From Ruminococcus sp. (GTDB lineage Bacteria; Bacillota; Clostridia; Oscillospirales; Ruminococcaceae), in the NCBI GenBank assembly GCA_029062165.1, contig JAIDQQ010000050.1:1-43132 (forward strand): a stretch of 43,132 bases of DNA, written 5' to 3'. A model generated the notes under the pieces. The model was not told the DNA's origin, searched no databases, and saw nothing but the letters and a program-made list of their open reading frames with translations. A program made the translations under genes and the position numbers. This document shows, piece after piece, positions 19,430-27,891 of the stretch (position 1 is its first letter; every line of letters begins with the position of its first letter).

Positions 19430-20596
19430 TCATGCAGTAGTATTCTGAAACACTTCAAATTCCGTCGCCAAAGCACGAGTATTAATAAACTCCAAAGCCT
19501 TATGATATTTTGATTTCAGTTGCTCCAGTTCCGAAATTTTTTCAGCACTCTTTTTCAACTGTTCATGGGAAAAAATGAGCAGGCTGTTTATATTTATCAA
19601 GTTCGGCAGTCAGAAATTTAACTTGTACTTCCAAATCGGTGACTTTCTGACATAATTCAGCGTTTTCAGACTTTAACTTCTTAGTCTGCTTCACGCTTAC
19701 AACCTGTTTTTTCGCTAAATCCATAAGATTTTCAAAATCTTCCTCAGAAATAGAAATTTTCCTGCTGAATCGGGTCTTTTTTGTTTCTATGCTGTCGATT
19801 TCCACGATTTTAACTTTCTTTTCAATAGCTGATTTGAGTTCACTGTTGAGTGCATCAAGTTCAGACTGTGACTTTTCATTTTCAACTGCCAATTGTTCAG
19901 CTTTTTGTCGTTGTTCCTTATATTCTGAAACTTCCAAAGTTTCTCGTGCTTTTTCAGGTGGTAACGGCTCTATACCATGACTTCGGCAGATTTCATTCAG
20001 CACTTCAACTTCTTTTTCTCTCCAGCGTGCAATCGCTTGTTTTCCGTCACCGTAACCCATTTCCTTAAGTGCCTGAGCGATACCGTTCTGGATATCCATA
20101 CCAGCCTGTAATGTCGGATAGGTATGTAGTCAATATGCAGGTGCGGAGTAGCCTCGTCCATGTGTAGAACGGCATTGAATACACAAAAGTTCGGATTTCT
20201 TGCCTGAAAGCCGTTCATGTACTCCATCAGGCAGTCTGCAACAAGCTGAAAATCTTCTGTTCCATATCCTGAATCTTCCATTTTTCCAATCTGGACTACA
20301 TCTTCATAAAAACTTTTACGCTTATCGCTCGCTGTAATCACGGAATTTGACGGCTTGCAGTGAAATAGATGCTCGTAATATGTACCGAGGATTTTCCGGT
20401 CATTTCTTTTTTGGTGGGCATTGTATCTCGTAACCGCTCCACTGAAAAGTTCATCATATACTTCACCGATATGTCTGGAAATGAATGTCACGTTGTTAGC
20501 AATACGATTTCTGTCAACATTATTAGCGATAAAATTTCTGTTGTTATGCGTAATTGAACCCTTACCCTGTCCGAATGATATTCTCTTGTATTTCAT
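19430..20596 (-). pseudogene. Mob/Pre-type relaxase, twice frameshifted
   Basis: From ATG 20596 the frame gives the N-terminal relaxase domain, including the metal-binding histidine motif HMDEATPHLHIDYIPI typical of plasmid MobV/Pre proteins. Near 20120 it shifts: the continuing part (DIQNGIAQALKEMGYGDGKQ) is in another frame. Near 19570 a second shift moves the coiled-coil tail (HEQLKKSAEKISELEQLKSK) to a frame ending at 19430. A complete protein of about 385 aa is no longer made. It belonged to a mobilizable element with the ATPase, RHH protein and integrase upstream. Confidence 0.8.
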
Positions 20597-20639
20597 ATTT
20601 TTTCCTTTCTGTCAGCAATTTGACCAAAAATTGAGGGAG

Positions 20640-20870
20640 GTGCTATCGCAAGGAACGGCTTGATAGCCGGATTTACAAAGGGCTTACGCCGTTTGTAACG
20701 CCTTAGTACTTGTGACATCAGTATGACCACTAATATCACAAGTACACGGCGCTTTGCGAGGCAATGGCAGACAAGCTGCCGAAAGCGTGACGACCGTGAC
20801 GATGGTGACGGTCTTTTTGATACCTCACAAACATCGTCACGACTGTCACATATCGTCACGTCAAATCAAA
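20640..20870. repeat. Inverted-repeat cluster between relaxase and RepA-like ATPase (candidate oriT/origin)
   Basis: This stretch is GC-richer than its surroundings. A perfect 10-bp inverted repeat GTACTTGTGA/TCACAAGTAC lies at 20706-20715/20736-20745, and a second, CGTGACGATG/CATCGTCACG, at 20795-20804/20832-20841. The TGACG word is repeated in tandem on both sides (GTGACG three times, then its complement). A relaxase gene on one side and a RepA-like ATPase on the other make a transfer or replication origin plausible. No convincing protein is encoded here. Confidence 0.6.
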
Positions 20871-20874
20871 TAAC

Positions 20875-22182
20875 TTAATAACTTGTAAACAGGAAGTTTT
20901 CTTTTTCTGCATCAGTCATATCATTGAACGATTTTTCGCTTTCACTACAGACGGTCATTTCACCAGTAATCATTGAATCGTTATTAATGGGAGTGTACTG
21001 ATATTCAGAAGTCTCAGTTTTCGACACAACAGGGTGTTCAATATCATACTGAAACATAATAAATCTGCCATTATGATTACGCTTATTCGTATACCATATA
21101 TAATATTCCGAATAAAGTCTCCCAACGTTGACATTGAGTTTCAAAGAAAGTGTATTTGGCTTTATATCGTCAATTTCAAGTTTGTTGAGAAGTTCTGTTG
21201 CTGTACCCTGCCATGTCGGATTATATTCATTAACCAGTCCAGCGATTTTTTCAAGCAGAGGTTCAGGCGGAGCTTTGAATTTATCATCAATAATTTTATC
21301 CAAATCCCAACAAAGCGTTTCCGTATTACGTTTCAGAAGAATTTTTCTGTCGGGTTGGTCACGTCCTGAAATTTCGATTGTTGCACCTGTATCGGTACGT
21401 TTTGACTTGTACATCACAAAAGCACCGTCAGCAGCTCCGAGAAGTCCGTTTGTACCCGAAATCGTATCGAAATTATCGTCCGCCTTTTGTTTGCGTGTGT
21501 GGTGAACGAGCAACAGACAGATACTGTTTTTATCAGAAAACGCTTTCAGTTGTGCAATGATGTCGTAATCATGGGAATAACTGTAAGTATCGCCCGCAGT
21601 TTCACGGATTTTCTGCAAAGTATCAATGATAATCAGACTTGTGTTATGATGTTCGTTAATAAAACCGTCAAGCTGTCCGATAAGTCCGCCGTTTAAAGAA
21701 TTTGAGGCAACTGAAAAGAAAAGATTTGAAGTTGTTTCTGTACCGAACATTCTGTAGAACATTTCCTGTAAACGCCTGTAATCGTCCTCTAAAGCAAGAT
21801 ACAGTACCATTCCTTTGCGAACTGCATTATTCCACATTGGCTTTCCCGAACTGACGTGATATGCAATCTTAGCCGTCATGAAACTCTTGCCGACTTTCGG
21901 AGAACCTACAAAAAGGTAAGTACCGTTGTAGAGAAAACCGTCAATAATAGGCGGTTTTGCAGGATATACCATCTCATAGAGTTCAGGCATCGAGATAGTT
22001 TCCATATAGGACGGCGAGTTTTCACGTTCGTACTGCATTTGTGCCTCAAAAATTTCTTCTGCCGAGGGGTTGAAATATCTCTGATTTTGTGCTATAATAT
22101 CAAGTATAAGGTTTTGATTTGACTGCTCCGCACTGACGCCAATAGGTACATCAGGAGCGGTCATTTCTTTTTCAGTCTGCAT
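20875..22182 (-). CDS. RepA-like AAA (RecA-fold) ATPase of the mobile element
   Basis: The product is 435 aa. Walker A is GSPKVGKSFM (about 92-101), Walker B is SLIIIDTLQ, and LLLVHHTRK resembles the sensor strand of RSF1010 RepA/DnaB-like helicases (AAA_25). GGAGAG before ATG 22182 supports the start. An N-terminal region of about 70 residues and a C-terminal tail of about 150 residues lack known motifs. Such ATPases go with relaxases and integrases in small integrative mobilizable elements of Clostridia and may unwind the excised circle. The gene is intact although the neighbouring relaxase and integrase are broken. Confidence 0.8.
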   Translation of the reverse strand: MQTEKEMTAPDVPIGVSAEQSNQNLILDIIAQNQRYFNPSAEEIFEAQMQYERENSPSYMETISMPELYEMVYPAKPPIIDGFLYNGTYLFVGSPKVGKSFMTAKIAYHVSSGKPMWNNAVRKGMVLYLALEDDYRRLQEMFYRMFGTETTSNLFFSVASNSLNGGLIGQLDGFINEHHNTSLIIIDTLQKIRETAGDTYSYSHDYDIIAQLKAFSDKNSICLLLVHHTRKQKADDNFDTISGTNGLLGAADGAFVMYKSKRTDTGATIEISGRDQPDRKILLKRNTETLCWDLDKIIDDKFKAPPEPLLEKIAGLVNEYNPTWQGTATELLNKLEIDDIKPNTLSLKLNVNVGRLYSEYYIWYTNKRNHNGRFIMFQYDIEHPVVSKTETSEYQYTPINNDSMITGEMTVCSESEKSFNDMTDAEKENFLFTSY

Positions 22183-22185
22183 TTA

Positions 22186-22506
22186 TTACTCTCCTTTCGT
22201 TCCGTTGAGTGTTTGGTTAATAAGTCGCATAACTTCCAGTAACTCGTTGTCAATACCGTTTCCGTTCTCAATTCTTTTGAGTTCGTCAAGTACCGCAGAA
22301 AGCTGATTTTTGAGTGCCTTATAAACTTTCGGATTCGGCAGAACTGTAACTGTCTTGTCCGTCAGTTTCTTAACAATATAGTCCTGTTTAGTCAGTCCTG
22401 AAAGTTCCACAGCAGAATTTATCAGCTTTTCTTCTTCGGGCGAAACTCTGAAACCGATTGTGCGACTTCTGAATCTACCTTTTTCATCAAGATTTTTCAT
22501 TGACAT
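22186..22506 (-). CDS. Ribbon-helix-helix-like (MobC-type) accessory protein
   Basis: The product is 106 aa from ATG 22506, with a purine-rich AGGAAAGAAGAAG upstream. The segment RTIGFRVSPEEEKLINSAVE then LSGLTKQDYIVKKL is the beta-strand/helix/helix pattern of ribbon-helix-helix and MobC relaxosome proteins. A helical tail (ALKNQLSAVLDELKRIENG) follows. It starts inside the end of the integrase gene (20-nt overlap) and stops 4 nt before the ATPase. It probably binds the element's origin or autoregulates. The integrase frameshift merges it into a longer apparent frame, but the internal start is right. Confidence 0.75.
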   Translation of the reverse strand: MSMKNLDEKGRFRSRTIGFRVSPEEEKLINSAVELSGLTKQDYIVKKLTDKTVTVLPNPKVYKALKNQLSAVLDELKRIENGNGIDNELLEVMRLINQTLNGTKGE

Positions 22507-23580
22507 CTTCTTCTTTCCTTTCAAAATCAAGTTTTTCTGCCATTTCAAGCTGTTTAGACGGAAAAAGATGTGCATAATGATAAGTAATTTCGATACTCTC
22601 ATGACTACTCTATCAGCGATTGCCACCGCCGAAAATCCCATTTCAATCAGGAGCGAAATATGTGAGTGCCTTAAATCGTGTATTCTGATACGTTTTACGC
22701 CAGCGATTTTTGAACCTCTGTCCATTTCGTGATGCAGAAAACTTTTTGTGATAGTGAAAATTCTGTCATCAGGCTGAATATCGTACAGCATAGCAAGGTA
22801 ATCCTGCATTTCGTCACAGAGGAACTGAGGCATTTTGATTGTACGGTTACTCTTTTTTGTTTTTGGAGAAGTGATAATATCTTCTTTGTGCAGTCTCTGA
22901 TATGACTTGTTAATTCTGAGAGTCTTATTTTTAAAATCAAAGTCGGCAGGAGTGAGAGCGAGCAGTTCACCCACTCTCAGACCGCACCAGTACAGCATTT
23001 CAAAGGCATAGTAAGATTTAGGCTTGTCCATTACAACTTCCGCAAATTTCAGATACTCCTCTTTTGTCCAGAACGACATCTCATCTGAATTTTTCTCACC
23101 GATACTTCCTGCTTTAGAGGCAGGATTACTTTGCAAGCCGTAGAACCTCACAGCATGGTTGAAAATCGCACTGAGTTGATTATAGAGAGATTTCAGATAA
23201 GTAGCAGAATAGCCGTTACCCTTTTCATCACGATAATTGAGCATCTTATTCTGCCATGTGATAACGTCACGTGTTTGGATTTCATTCATTTTTCTGTCCG
23301 AAAAATAAGGCATAATCTTAGTTGAAATGATTTACTTTTTATTGAGCCATGTATTTTCTTTCAGACGTGTTTTCAAATCACGCTCGTAAATCCCGAAGAA
23401 ATTCTTGAAAGTCATATCCATATCGCAGGTAGTCTTAAGAAGAAAACTGCGTTTCCACGCCTGAGCCTCATGTTTAGTAGAAAATCCACGCTTGCATTTG
23501 CCTGTCCAGTCGTCATTAAGCTGTCTGATGATTTTGTAGACGTGTGCTTTCTGAAAATTTTCTAAATATTTTTTGATATA
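22487..23580 (-). pseudogene. Tyrosine integrase of the mobile element, with nonsense and frameshift
   Basis: Read on the - strand: an N-terminal DNA-binding part (DWTGKCKRGFSTKHEAQAWK), a SAM-like core-binding domain, and the catalytic domain with Arg in CGLRVGELLAL and HDLRHSHISLL. An in-frame TAA lies at 23334-23332 (NTWLNKK then stop then IISTKIMPYF). Near 22602 one G is missing: GTAGTCATGAG instead of the expected GTAGGTCATGAG. The end HESIEITYHYAHLFP, with the catalytic Tyr, is therefore out of frame. No start codon is seen at the 5' end. The element can no longer excise by itself. Confidence 0.85.
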
Positions 23581-23586
23581 TTATTC

Positions 23587-23615
23587 TTGACCACCGCTAT
23601 TATTTATGATATAAT
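23587..23615 (+). promoter_or_regulatory. Promoter at the edge of the mobile element
   Basis: TTGACC (23587-23592) and TATAAT (23610-23615) are 17 nt apart and face the 54-aa gene. A 20-codon reading frame at 23647-23709 without a good ribosome-binding site lies between; I do not call it a gene. Confidence 0.65.
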
Positions 23616-23720
23616 AAAAAAAACAGTTTTTAAAGAAGTATTTAAAATGGCTATCGGAAACATAGGAATTTATGCGAAACGTAATAAAAAAATCTTTCAG
23701 AAAAATTAAGGAGAATAGCA

Positions 23721-23885
23721 ATGGACAAATGTATATGTCACCATATACCTGATGAAGGTTATTTCCAGATTGGAACGGAATATGAATATTTATATGGCAT
23801 TGATTTTATCAGCGTGATAGATGATAATGGAAAAAGAATTTATTTTGATGAATTTACTTTTTTATGGTATTTTACAAAGATATAA
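23721..23885 (+). CDS. Small uncharacterised protein (54 aa)
   Basis: ATG 23721 follows AAGGAG (23708-23713) with 7-nt spacing, in a transcription unit with a consensus promoter and a terminator. The product has three cysteines/histidines close to the N-terminus (CICHH) and is otherwise rich in Tyr, Phe and Asp. I do not recognise the family. A strong Shine-Dalgarno, promoter and terminator make it a real gene despite its size. Confidence 0.6.
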   Translation: MDKCICHHIPDEGYFQIGTEYEYLYGIDFISVIDDNGKRIYFDEFTFLWYFTKI

Positions 23886-23891
23886 AATAAA

Positions 23892-23928
23892 AAGAGCTGA
23901 CCGATTTACAAAAAATCAGTTAGCTCTT
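23892..23928. terminator. Terminator shared between the 54-aa gene and guaA
   Basis: AAGAGCT and AGCTCTT form the base, and CGATTT/AAATC continue the stem with small mismatches. A runs upstream and T downstream would let it act for both converging genes. Confidence 0.65.
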
Positions 23929-23981
23929 AAATATTTCTGAAAGATTTCAGCTATATAAAACTCTGTTTTTCGGGGTTTTTA

Positions 23982-25535
23982 TTATTCCCACTCAACTGTT
24001 CCGGGTGGTTTTGAAGTTATATCATAGACTACTCTGTTTACGTGTTCTACTTCGTTGCAGATACGGTTTGAAACTCGTGCTAAAACATCATATGGTATTC
24101 TTGCCCAGTCGGCTGTCATGAAGTCGTCGGTAGTAATCGCACGGATAGCTATTAAGTGGTCATAAGTACGGTGGTCACCCATTACGCCGACTGTCTTTAC
24201 ATCCGGCAGTACTGCAAAAAACTGTTTCAGTTGATTTTCTATACCACTTTTTGCTATTTCGTCACGGAAAACAGCATCGGCTTCCTGTAAGACCTTAATT
24301 TTTTCCTCTGTGATTTCTCCTATTATACGTACACCCAGTCCTGGACCTGGGAAAGGCTGTCTCCATACTAGTTCGTGTGGTATGCCTAATTTTTCGCCTA
24401 CCTGTCTTACTTCGTCCTTGAATAAGTCGCCAAGAGGTTCAATAACGCCATCAAATTTTATATCTTCCGGCATTTCTACCATATTATGATGTGTCTTTAT
24501 TACAGCGGTACTTCCGTGTCCGGCTGAATTTCCTTTACCAGATTCTATTCTGTCCGGATAGATTGTACCCTGTGCGAAAAATCCGTCTGTACCCTGCTCC
24601 CTTATTTTGTTCCAGAAAACATTGTAAAATTCCGTACCTATAATTTTACGTTTCTTTTCAGGGTCAGTAACGCCTTTCAGCTTTTCGAGAAACTGTTTCT
24701 GACAGTTTATGCGGACAAAATTCATATCAAATAGTTTCGTGAAAGTTTCTTCTACAAAATCGCCCTCATTTTTTCGCATAAGTCCCTGGTCAACGAATAC
24801 ACACGTCAACTGTTTTCCTACCGCACGGCTTAGAAGTCCGGCTGCTACCGACGAATCAACACCGCCGGAAAGTCCGAGTATAACTTTTTTGTCGCCAATC
24901 CTTTCACGGAGTTTTGCAACTGTAGTTTCAATGAAATCGTCCATTACCCAATCGCCTGAAAACTCACATACTTCATACAGGAAGTTGCGGAGTATCTGTT
25001 TACCGTATTCGCTGTGTGTTACTTCGGGGTGGAACTGTAAGGCATAAAGTTTTCTGTCAGGATTTTCAAAACCGGCACAAGGACAATCAGCGGAAATTGC
25101 AGTAACATGAAAACCGTCAGGCAACTTGCTTACATAATCGTTGTGGCTCATCCATACGATATTTTTTTCAGGAATATCCTTGAATAAAGGACTTTCATGT
25201 TGTTTTGTTATTTCTATTTTTCCGAACTCGCTTTTAATACATGGTTCAACTTTACCGCCCAGAGTATAGGCTACTATCTGACAACCATAGCAAAGTCCGA
25301 GAATTGGTACGCCGATTTCAAAGATTTCCGCTGAAATATGTGGTGATGTCTCGTCATATACGCTGTTAGGTCCGCCGGTGAATATTATTCCCATAGGATT
25401 CAACGCTTTTATTTCTTCTATCGGAGTATCAAACTTCTTTATTTCACAGTATACACCACATTCACGTACCCGACGTGCTATAAGCTGATTATACTGTCCG
25501 CCGAAATCAAGTACTATACAAAGTTGATTTTTCAT
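23982..25535 (-). CDS. guaA: GMP synthase (glutamine-hydrolysing)
   Basis: The product is 517 aa, full length. Residues 1-190 are a class I glutamine amidotransferase with Cys82 in LGLCYGCQ and the late HPEVTHSEYG with the catalytic His and Glu. Residues 200-390 are the ATP pyrophosphatase domain with the PP-loop GLSGGVDSSVAAG, and the C-terminal dimerisation domain ends RVVYDITSKPPGTVEWE. It converts XMP to GMP with ATP and glutamine. It lies 12 nt downstream of a U32-like gene in the same direction and has no visible own promoter or purine riboswitch, so it is probably cotranscribed. Confidence 0.97.
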   Translation of the reverse strand: MKNQLCIVLDFGGQYNQLIARRVRECGVYCEIKKFDTPIEEIKALNPMGIIFTGGPNSVYDETSPHISAEIFEIGVPILGLCYGCQIVAYTLGGKVEPCIKSEFGKIEITKQHESPLFKDIPEKNIVWMSHNDYVSKLPDGFHVTAISADCPCAGFENPDRKLYALQFHPEVTHSEYGKQILRNFLYEVCEFSGDWVMDDFIETTVAKLRERIGDKKVILGLSGGVDSSVAAGLLSRAVGKQLTCVFVDQGLMRKNEGDFVEETFTKLFDMNFVRINCQKQFLEKLKGVTDPEKKRKIIGTEFYNVFWNKIREQGTDGFFAQGTIYPDRIESGKGNSAGHGSTAVIKTHHNMVEMPEDIKFDGVIEPLGDLFKDEVRQVGEKLGIPHELVWRQPFPGPGLGVRIIGEITEEKIKVLQEADAVFRDEIAKSGIENQLKQFFAVLPDVKTVGVMGDHRTYDHLIAIRAITTDDFMTADWARIPYDVLARVSNRICNEVEHVNRVVYDITSKPPGTVEWE

Positions 25536-25547
25536 TGTACCCTCCTG

Positions 25548-26543
25548 TTATATATTATCGATTTTTACAACGCCGTTTCTTTCAAGGTTATGCATGAACA
25601 TAAAATATGCTTCTTCACGATATTCCGGTTTTGTCAGATAATACATATAGTTTTCTATCGTTCTTAACTTGCCTGCTCCTATACCGTCAATCCGGAAATT
25701 GTTAAATCCCTTAGGTATGTATTCATTCCATATAGCGTCAGGGCTGATATTATGCGGAAGTTTTCTTGTTTCAAACGGCGTACTGTTTTTTACAGGACAG
25801 TTGAAAAATTCGTCAAGAGCGTCTGTAGCCTTAAACGGTTGTGAACGGTCTGAATTGAGATAACGGTTAAAATCTATATGGTGCTGACCTATTGTTTCGT
25901 ACTCCCTTGTACGTTTCGGACATTCCGGCAGACAGGCTGAATTAACTATAAATTCGCACTTCTCCTTATGCGGAAGACTTTCAATAATATCCCATTTGTT
26001 GTTTAAGTCATAATCAACGGTCACAAGATTATAGTCTTTTTCGAGTTCTTCATTAAGTTTTTCCGTACCACTATACTTACAACTTGTTATCCTGTAATCC
26101 GGATACATTTTACGGATATAGTCTTCAAGAACTTCGGAAGCTACAACAACTTCGTTCATACCGTTATTTGCAATCTGCATGACCATATTACAGTAATTAT
26201 CGCTAAGGTGTTCAGTATTAATAAGCGGATTAGTAAATATAAATCTCAACGGTATACCACGCTCATTAAGAGAAGCTATAGCTGTCTGTACCTGCTCCGG
26301 ACTGTTTATACCTCCCCCGAGAAGAATACGTCCGCCAGCCCACGTAGACGGCACAAACGCTCCGTAACATGAAGCTATTTCCACACCCTCACGGAAATAT
26401 TCCGGACAGTTTTCAAGCATGGTAATAAGTACAAGATTAAGTTTTAAATCTGAAGCGATTCCAGGGAGATGGAATTTTGCCTTGATATTTTCCATATTTT
26501 TAATGCTGTCTCTGAAATTATAAGCGACAGCTTTTCCTTTCAT
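25548..26543 (-). CDS. Uncharacterised protein with U32-peptidase-like cysteine motif
   Basis: The product is 331 aa. Alternating hydrophobic strands and helices suggest a TIM-barrel. The segment NSACLPECPKR resembles the cysteine motif of U32-family proteins (peptidase-like and UbiU/V-like iron-sulfur proteins). A glycine-rich AGGRILLGGGINSPEQV sits in the N-terminal part. It lacks the usual U32 signature further on, so membership is tentative. The start is uncertain: no clear ribosome-binding site precedes ATG 26543, and a second ATG lies 48 nt downstream (26495). It is followed by guaA after 12 nt. Confidence 0.6.
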   Translation of the reverse strand: MKGKAVAYNFRDSIKNMENIKAKFHLPGIASDLKLNLVLITMLENCPEYFREGVEIASCYGAFVPSTWAGGRILLGGGINSPEQVQTAIASLNERGIPLRFIFTNPLINTEHLSDNYCNMVMQIANNGMNEVVVASEVLEDYIRKMYPDYRITSCKYSGTEKLNEELEKDYNLVTVDYDLNNKWDIIESLPHKEKCEFIVNSACLPECPKRTREYETIGQHHIDFNRYLNSDRSQPFKATDALDEFFNCPVKNSTPFETRKLPHNISPDAIWNEYIPKGFNNFRIDGIGAGKLRTIENYMYYLTKPEYREEAYFMFMHNLERNGVVKIDNI

Positions 26544-26561
26544 ATTTTTTTAAATTAAACA

Positions 26562-26594
26562 GCCTGTTCCGCCGTCGAAACGCACGGAGCAGGC
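26562..26594 (-). terminator. Terminator of the 389-aa gene
   Basis: GCCTGCTCCG and CGGAACAGGC (- strand, 26594-26585/26571-26562) form a 10-bp stem with one G.T pair. The following T-rich stretch is short. It separates this unit from the U32-like/guaA unit. Confidence 0.65.
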
Positions 26595-26603
26595 ATATTG
26601 TTT

Positions 26604-27773
26604 TTACCAGACCTTATAATTATCTGTTCCGACTTTGTAGGAAGTTCCCGGTACAAAAAGGTCTTTAGGTTCGTGACCCTGTTCGTGTGCCTTTTTGAGT
26701 TCCCTGAAAGCAACACTGTTTGAAACAATCTTCATGACTTTGTCACGGTCAGGTTTTTTGCTGAAATATTCAAGTACTACCTGCTGGAGATAGAAATATG
26801 AACGGAGCTGTGTTTTCTTAAATTCAATAGTACCCTCGTCTTCGATAAGGAAGAGACTGTCGCCTTCACGGTAGCCGAGTGTGAGTTTCGCAAAGATTTC
26901 CGGAATAAATATTCTTATTTCAGAAGCAAGATTCTTGTCGCCTGCAATGTCCTCAAGATTTGTAACGAGTTCCATATACTCATCACGTGAATTACAGTTT
27001 TCCATCATTTCAATGCACTTGTTGGCACATTCAACAATGTGTTCTTTCTTGTATATTTCCGGTGCTTTGTCGTCCTCACGCTGTACGAATATAGCGTACT
27101 GCTTTTCCATCATGAAAGCCTCTTCGCAGTTCCATGAATCAACATAAGCCTGATAGAAACGTGAGAGTTCACCACATACAGAACCGTTTACACGGACTTC
27201 AACAACTTTTCTGTCCTTGTATTTTGAGAGGTAAATTCTTACCCAGTAATATTTTTTTGAACCGATATACTTCGGTATTTCCGATTTGATATAGTTGATA
27301 AGCATTACCGGCTGACCGTTGCTTGTGCTTGTTCTTACAACGGACTGTGCATACATATCAAAGTCGTAGTGCTGACGGAGGTAGTTTATAGAAAGATGCT
27401 GACCGTTTCGCTTATTCATAGACTGGTCAAGCGGATGCCATACAGCACCGTAGAACATTTCAACAGCCATTTTAACTGCATCTTCGTTTGTTCTGCCCTG
27501 TGCGTCAACGGGTTCAATAAGAGCCTCGTCAAATTCGTCATTTCTTACGATAAAAATAACCTGTAAGAGTTTAACGCCGTCTTTTTCTTCCTGTCTGCCG
27601 ACCTGAATATCAATCGTGAAACCTCTTGGCATAATTACGCATTCGTCGTAAAGATTGCCGTTGAGTTTTTCATTGAGACATTCAAGAAGCTGTGTCTTGA
27701 TTTCCTTAGCCGGATTTTTTTCTTCCGGTTTAGTCTGGTTTTTCTTTTTACCAAAAAGTGCCAATTTAATCAT
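26604..27773 (-). CDS. Uncharacterised 389-aa cytoplasmic protein
   Basis: The product has a short basic N-terminus (LFGKKKNQTKPEEKNPAK), then a mixed alpha/beta body. Notable strings are VIMPRGFTIDIQVG and FYGAVWHPLDQS. No signal peptide or membrane segment is seen. It has its own promoter (TTGACA-17-TAATAT) and terminator, so it is a single-gene unit between prmA and the guaA unit. It resembles conserved domain-of-unknown-function proteins of Clostridia, but I cannot name the family with confidence. Confidence 0.75.
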   Translation of the reverse strand: MIKLALFGKKKNQTKPEEKNPAKEIKTQLLECLNEKLNGNLYDECVIMPRGFTIDIQVGRQEEKDGVKLLQVIFIVRNDEFDEALIEPVDAQGRTNEDAVKMAVEMFYGAVWHPLDQSMNKRNGQHLSINYLRQHYDFDMYAQSVVRTSTSNGQPVMLINYIKSEIPKYIGSKKYYWVRIYLSKYKDRKVVEVRVNGSVCGELSRFYQAYVDSWNCEEAFMMEKQYAIFVQREDDKAPEIYKKEHIVECANKCIEMMENCNSRDEYMELVTNLEDIAGDKNLASEIRIFIPEIFAKLTLGYREGDSLFLIEDEGTIEFKKTQLRSYFYLQQVVLEYFSKKPDRDKVMKIVSNSVAFRELKKAHEQGHEPKDLFVPGTSYKVGTDNYKVW

Positions 27774-27800
27774 TCTCCTTTAAAAAAATCTGATACATAT

Positions 27801-27829
27801 ATATTAACACAGATTTTTATATTTGTCAA
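27801..27829 (-). promoter_or_regulatory. Promoter of the 389-aa gene
   Basis: On the - strand TTGACA (27829-27824) and TAATAT (27806-27801) are 17 nt apart, about 30 nt before the start codon. Confidence 0.75.
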
Positions 27830-27858
27830 CAAAAAACTGCAAAACCTATAAAAAAATA

Positions 27859-27886
27859 TGCCGGTGGTTAATATTTCCCACCGGCA
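27859..27886 (-). terminator. Terminator after prmA
   Basis: TGCCGGTGG and CCACCGGCA form a perfect 9-bp stem (27886-27878/27867-27859) followed on the - strand by a run of T. Confidence 0.85.
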
Positions 27887-27891
27887 CGGAA

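Noticed and set aside
20593..20859. An 88-codon open frame on the - strand over the repeat region
   Set aside because: Its composition (many Arg/Ser, no domain) comes from reading through inverted repeats; no ribosome site fits, and the region looks like an origin.
10900..23600. The many frameshifts as plain sequencing errors
   Set aside because: Flanking core genes (guaA, hydG, cysK, nifH) are flawless, and several lesions are large deletions or in-frame stops rather than single homopolymer slips; a few homopolymer cases (10918-10925, 16340, 18270) could still be errors.
23980..24010. guaA 3' end as attachment site of the mobile element, with ATTATTCCCA repeated near 14630
   Set aside because: guaA 3' ends are known integration hot spots, but the shared word is only 10 nt and the 54-aa gene unit lies between guaA and the integrase; too weak to call.
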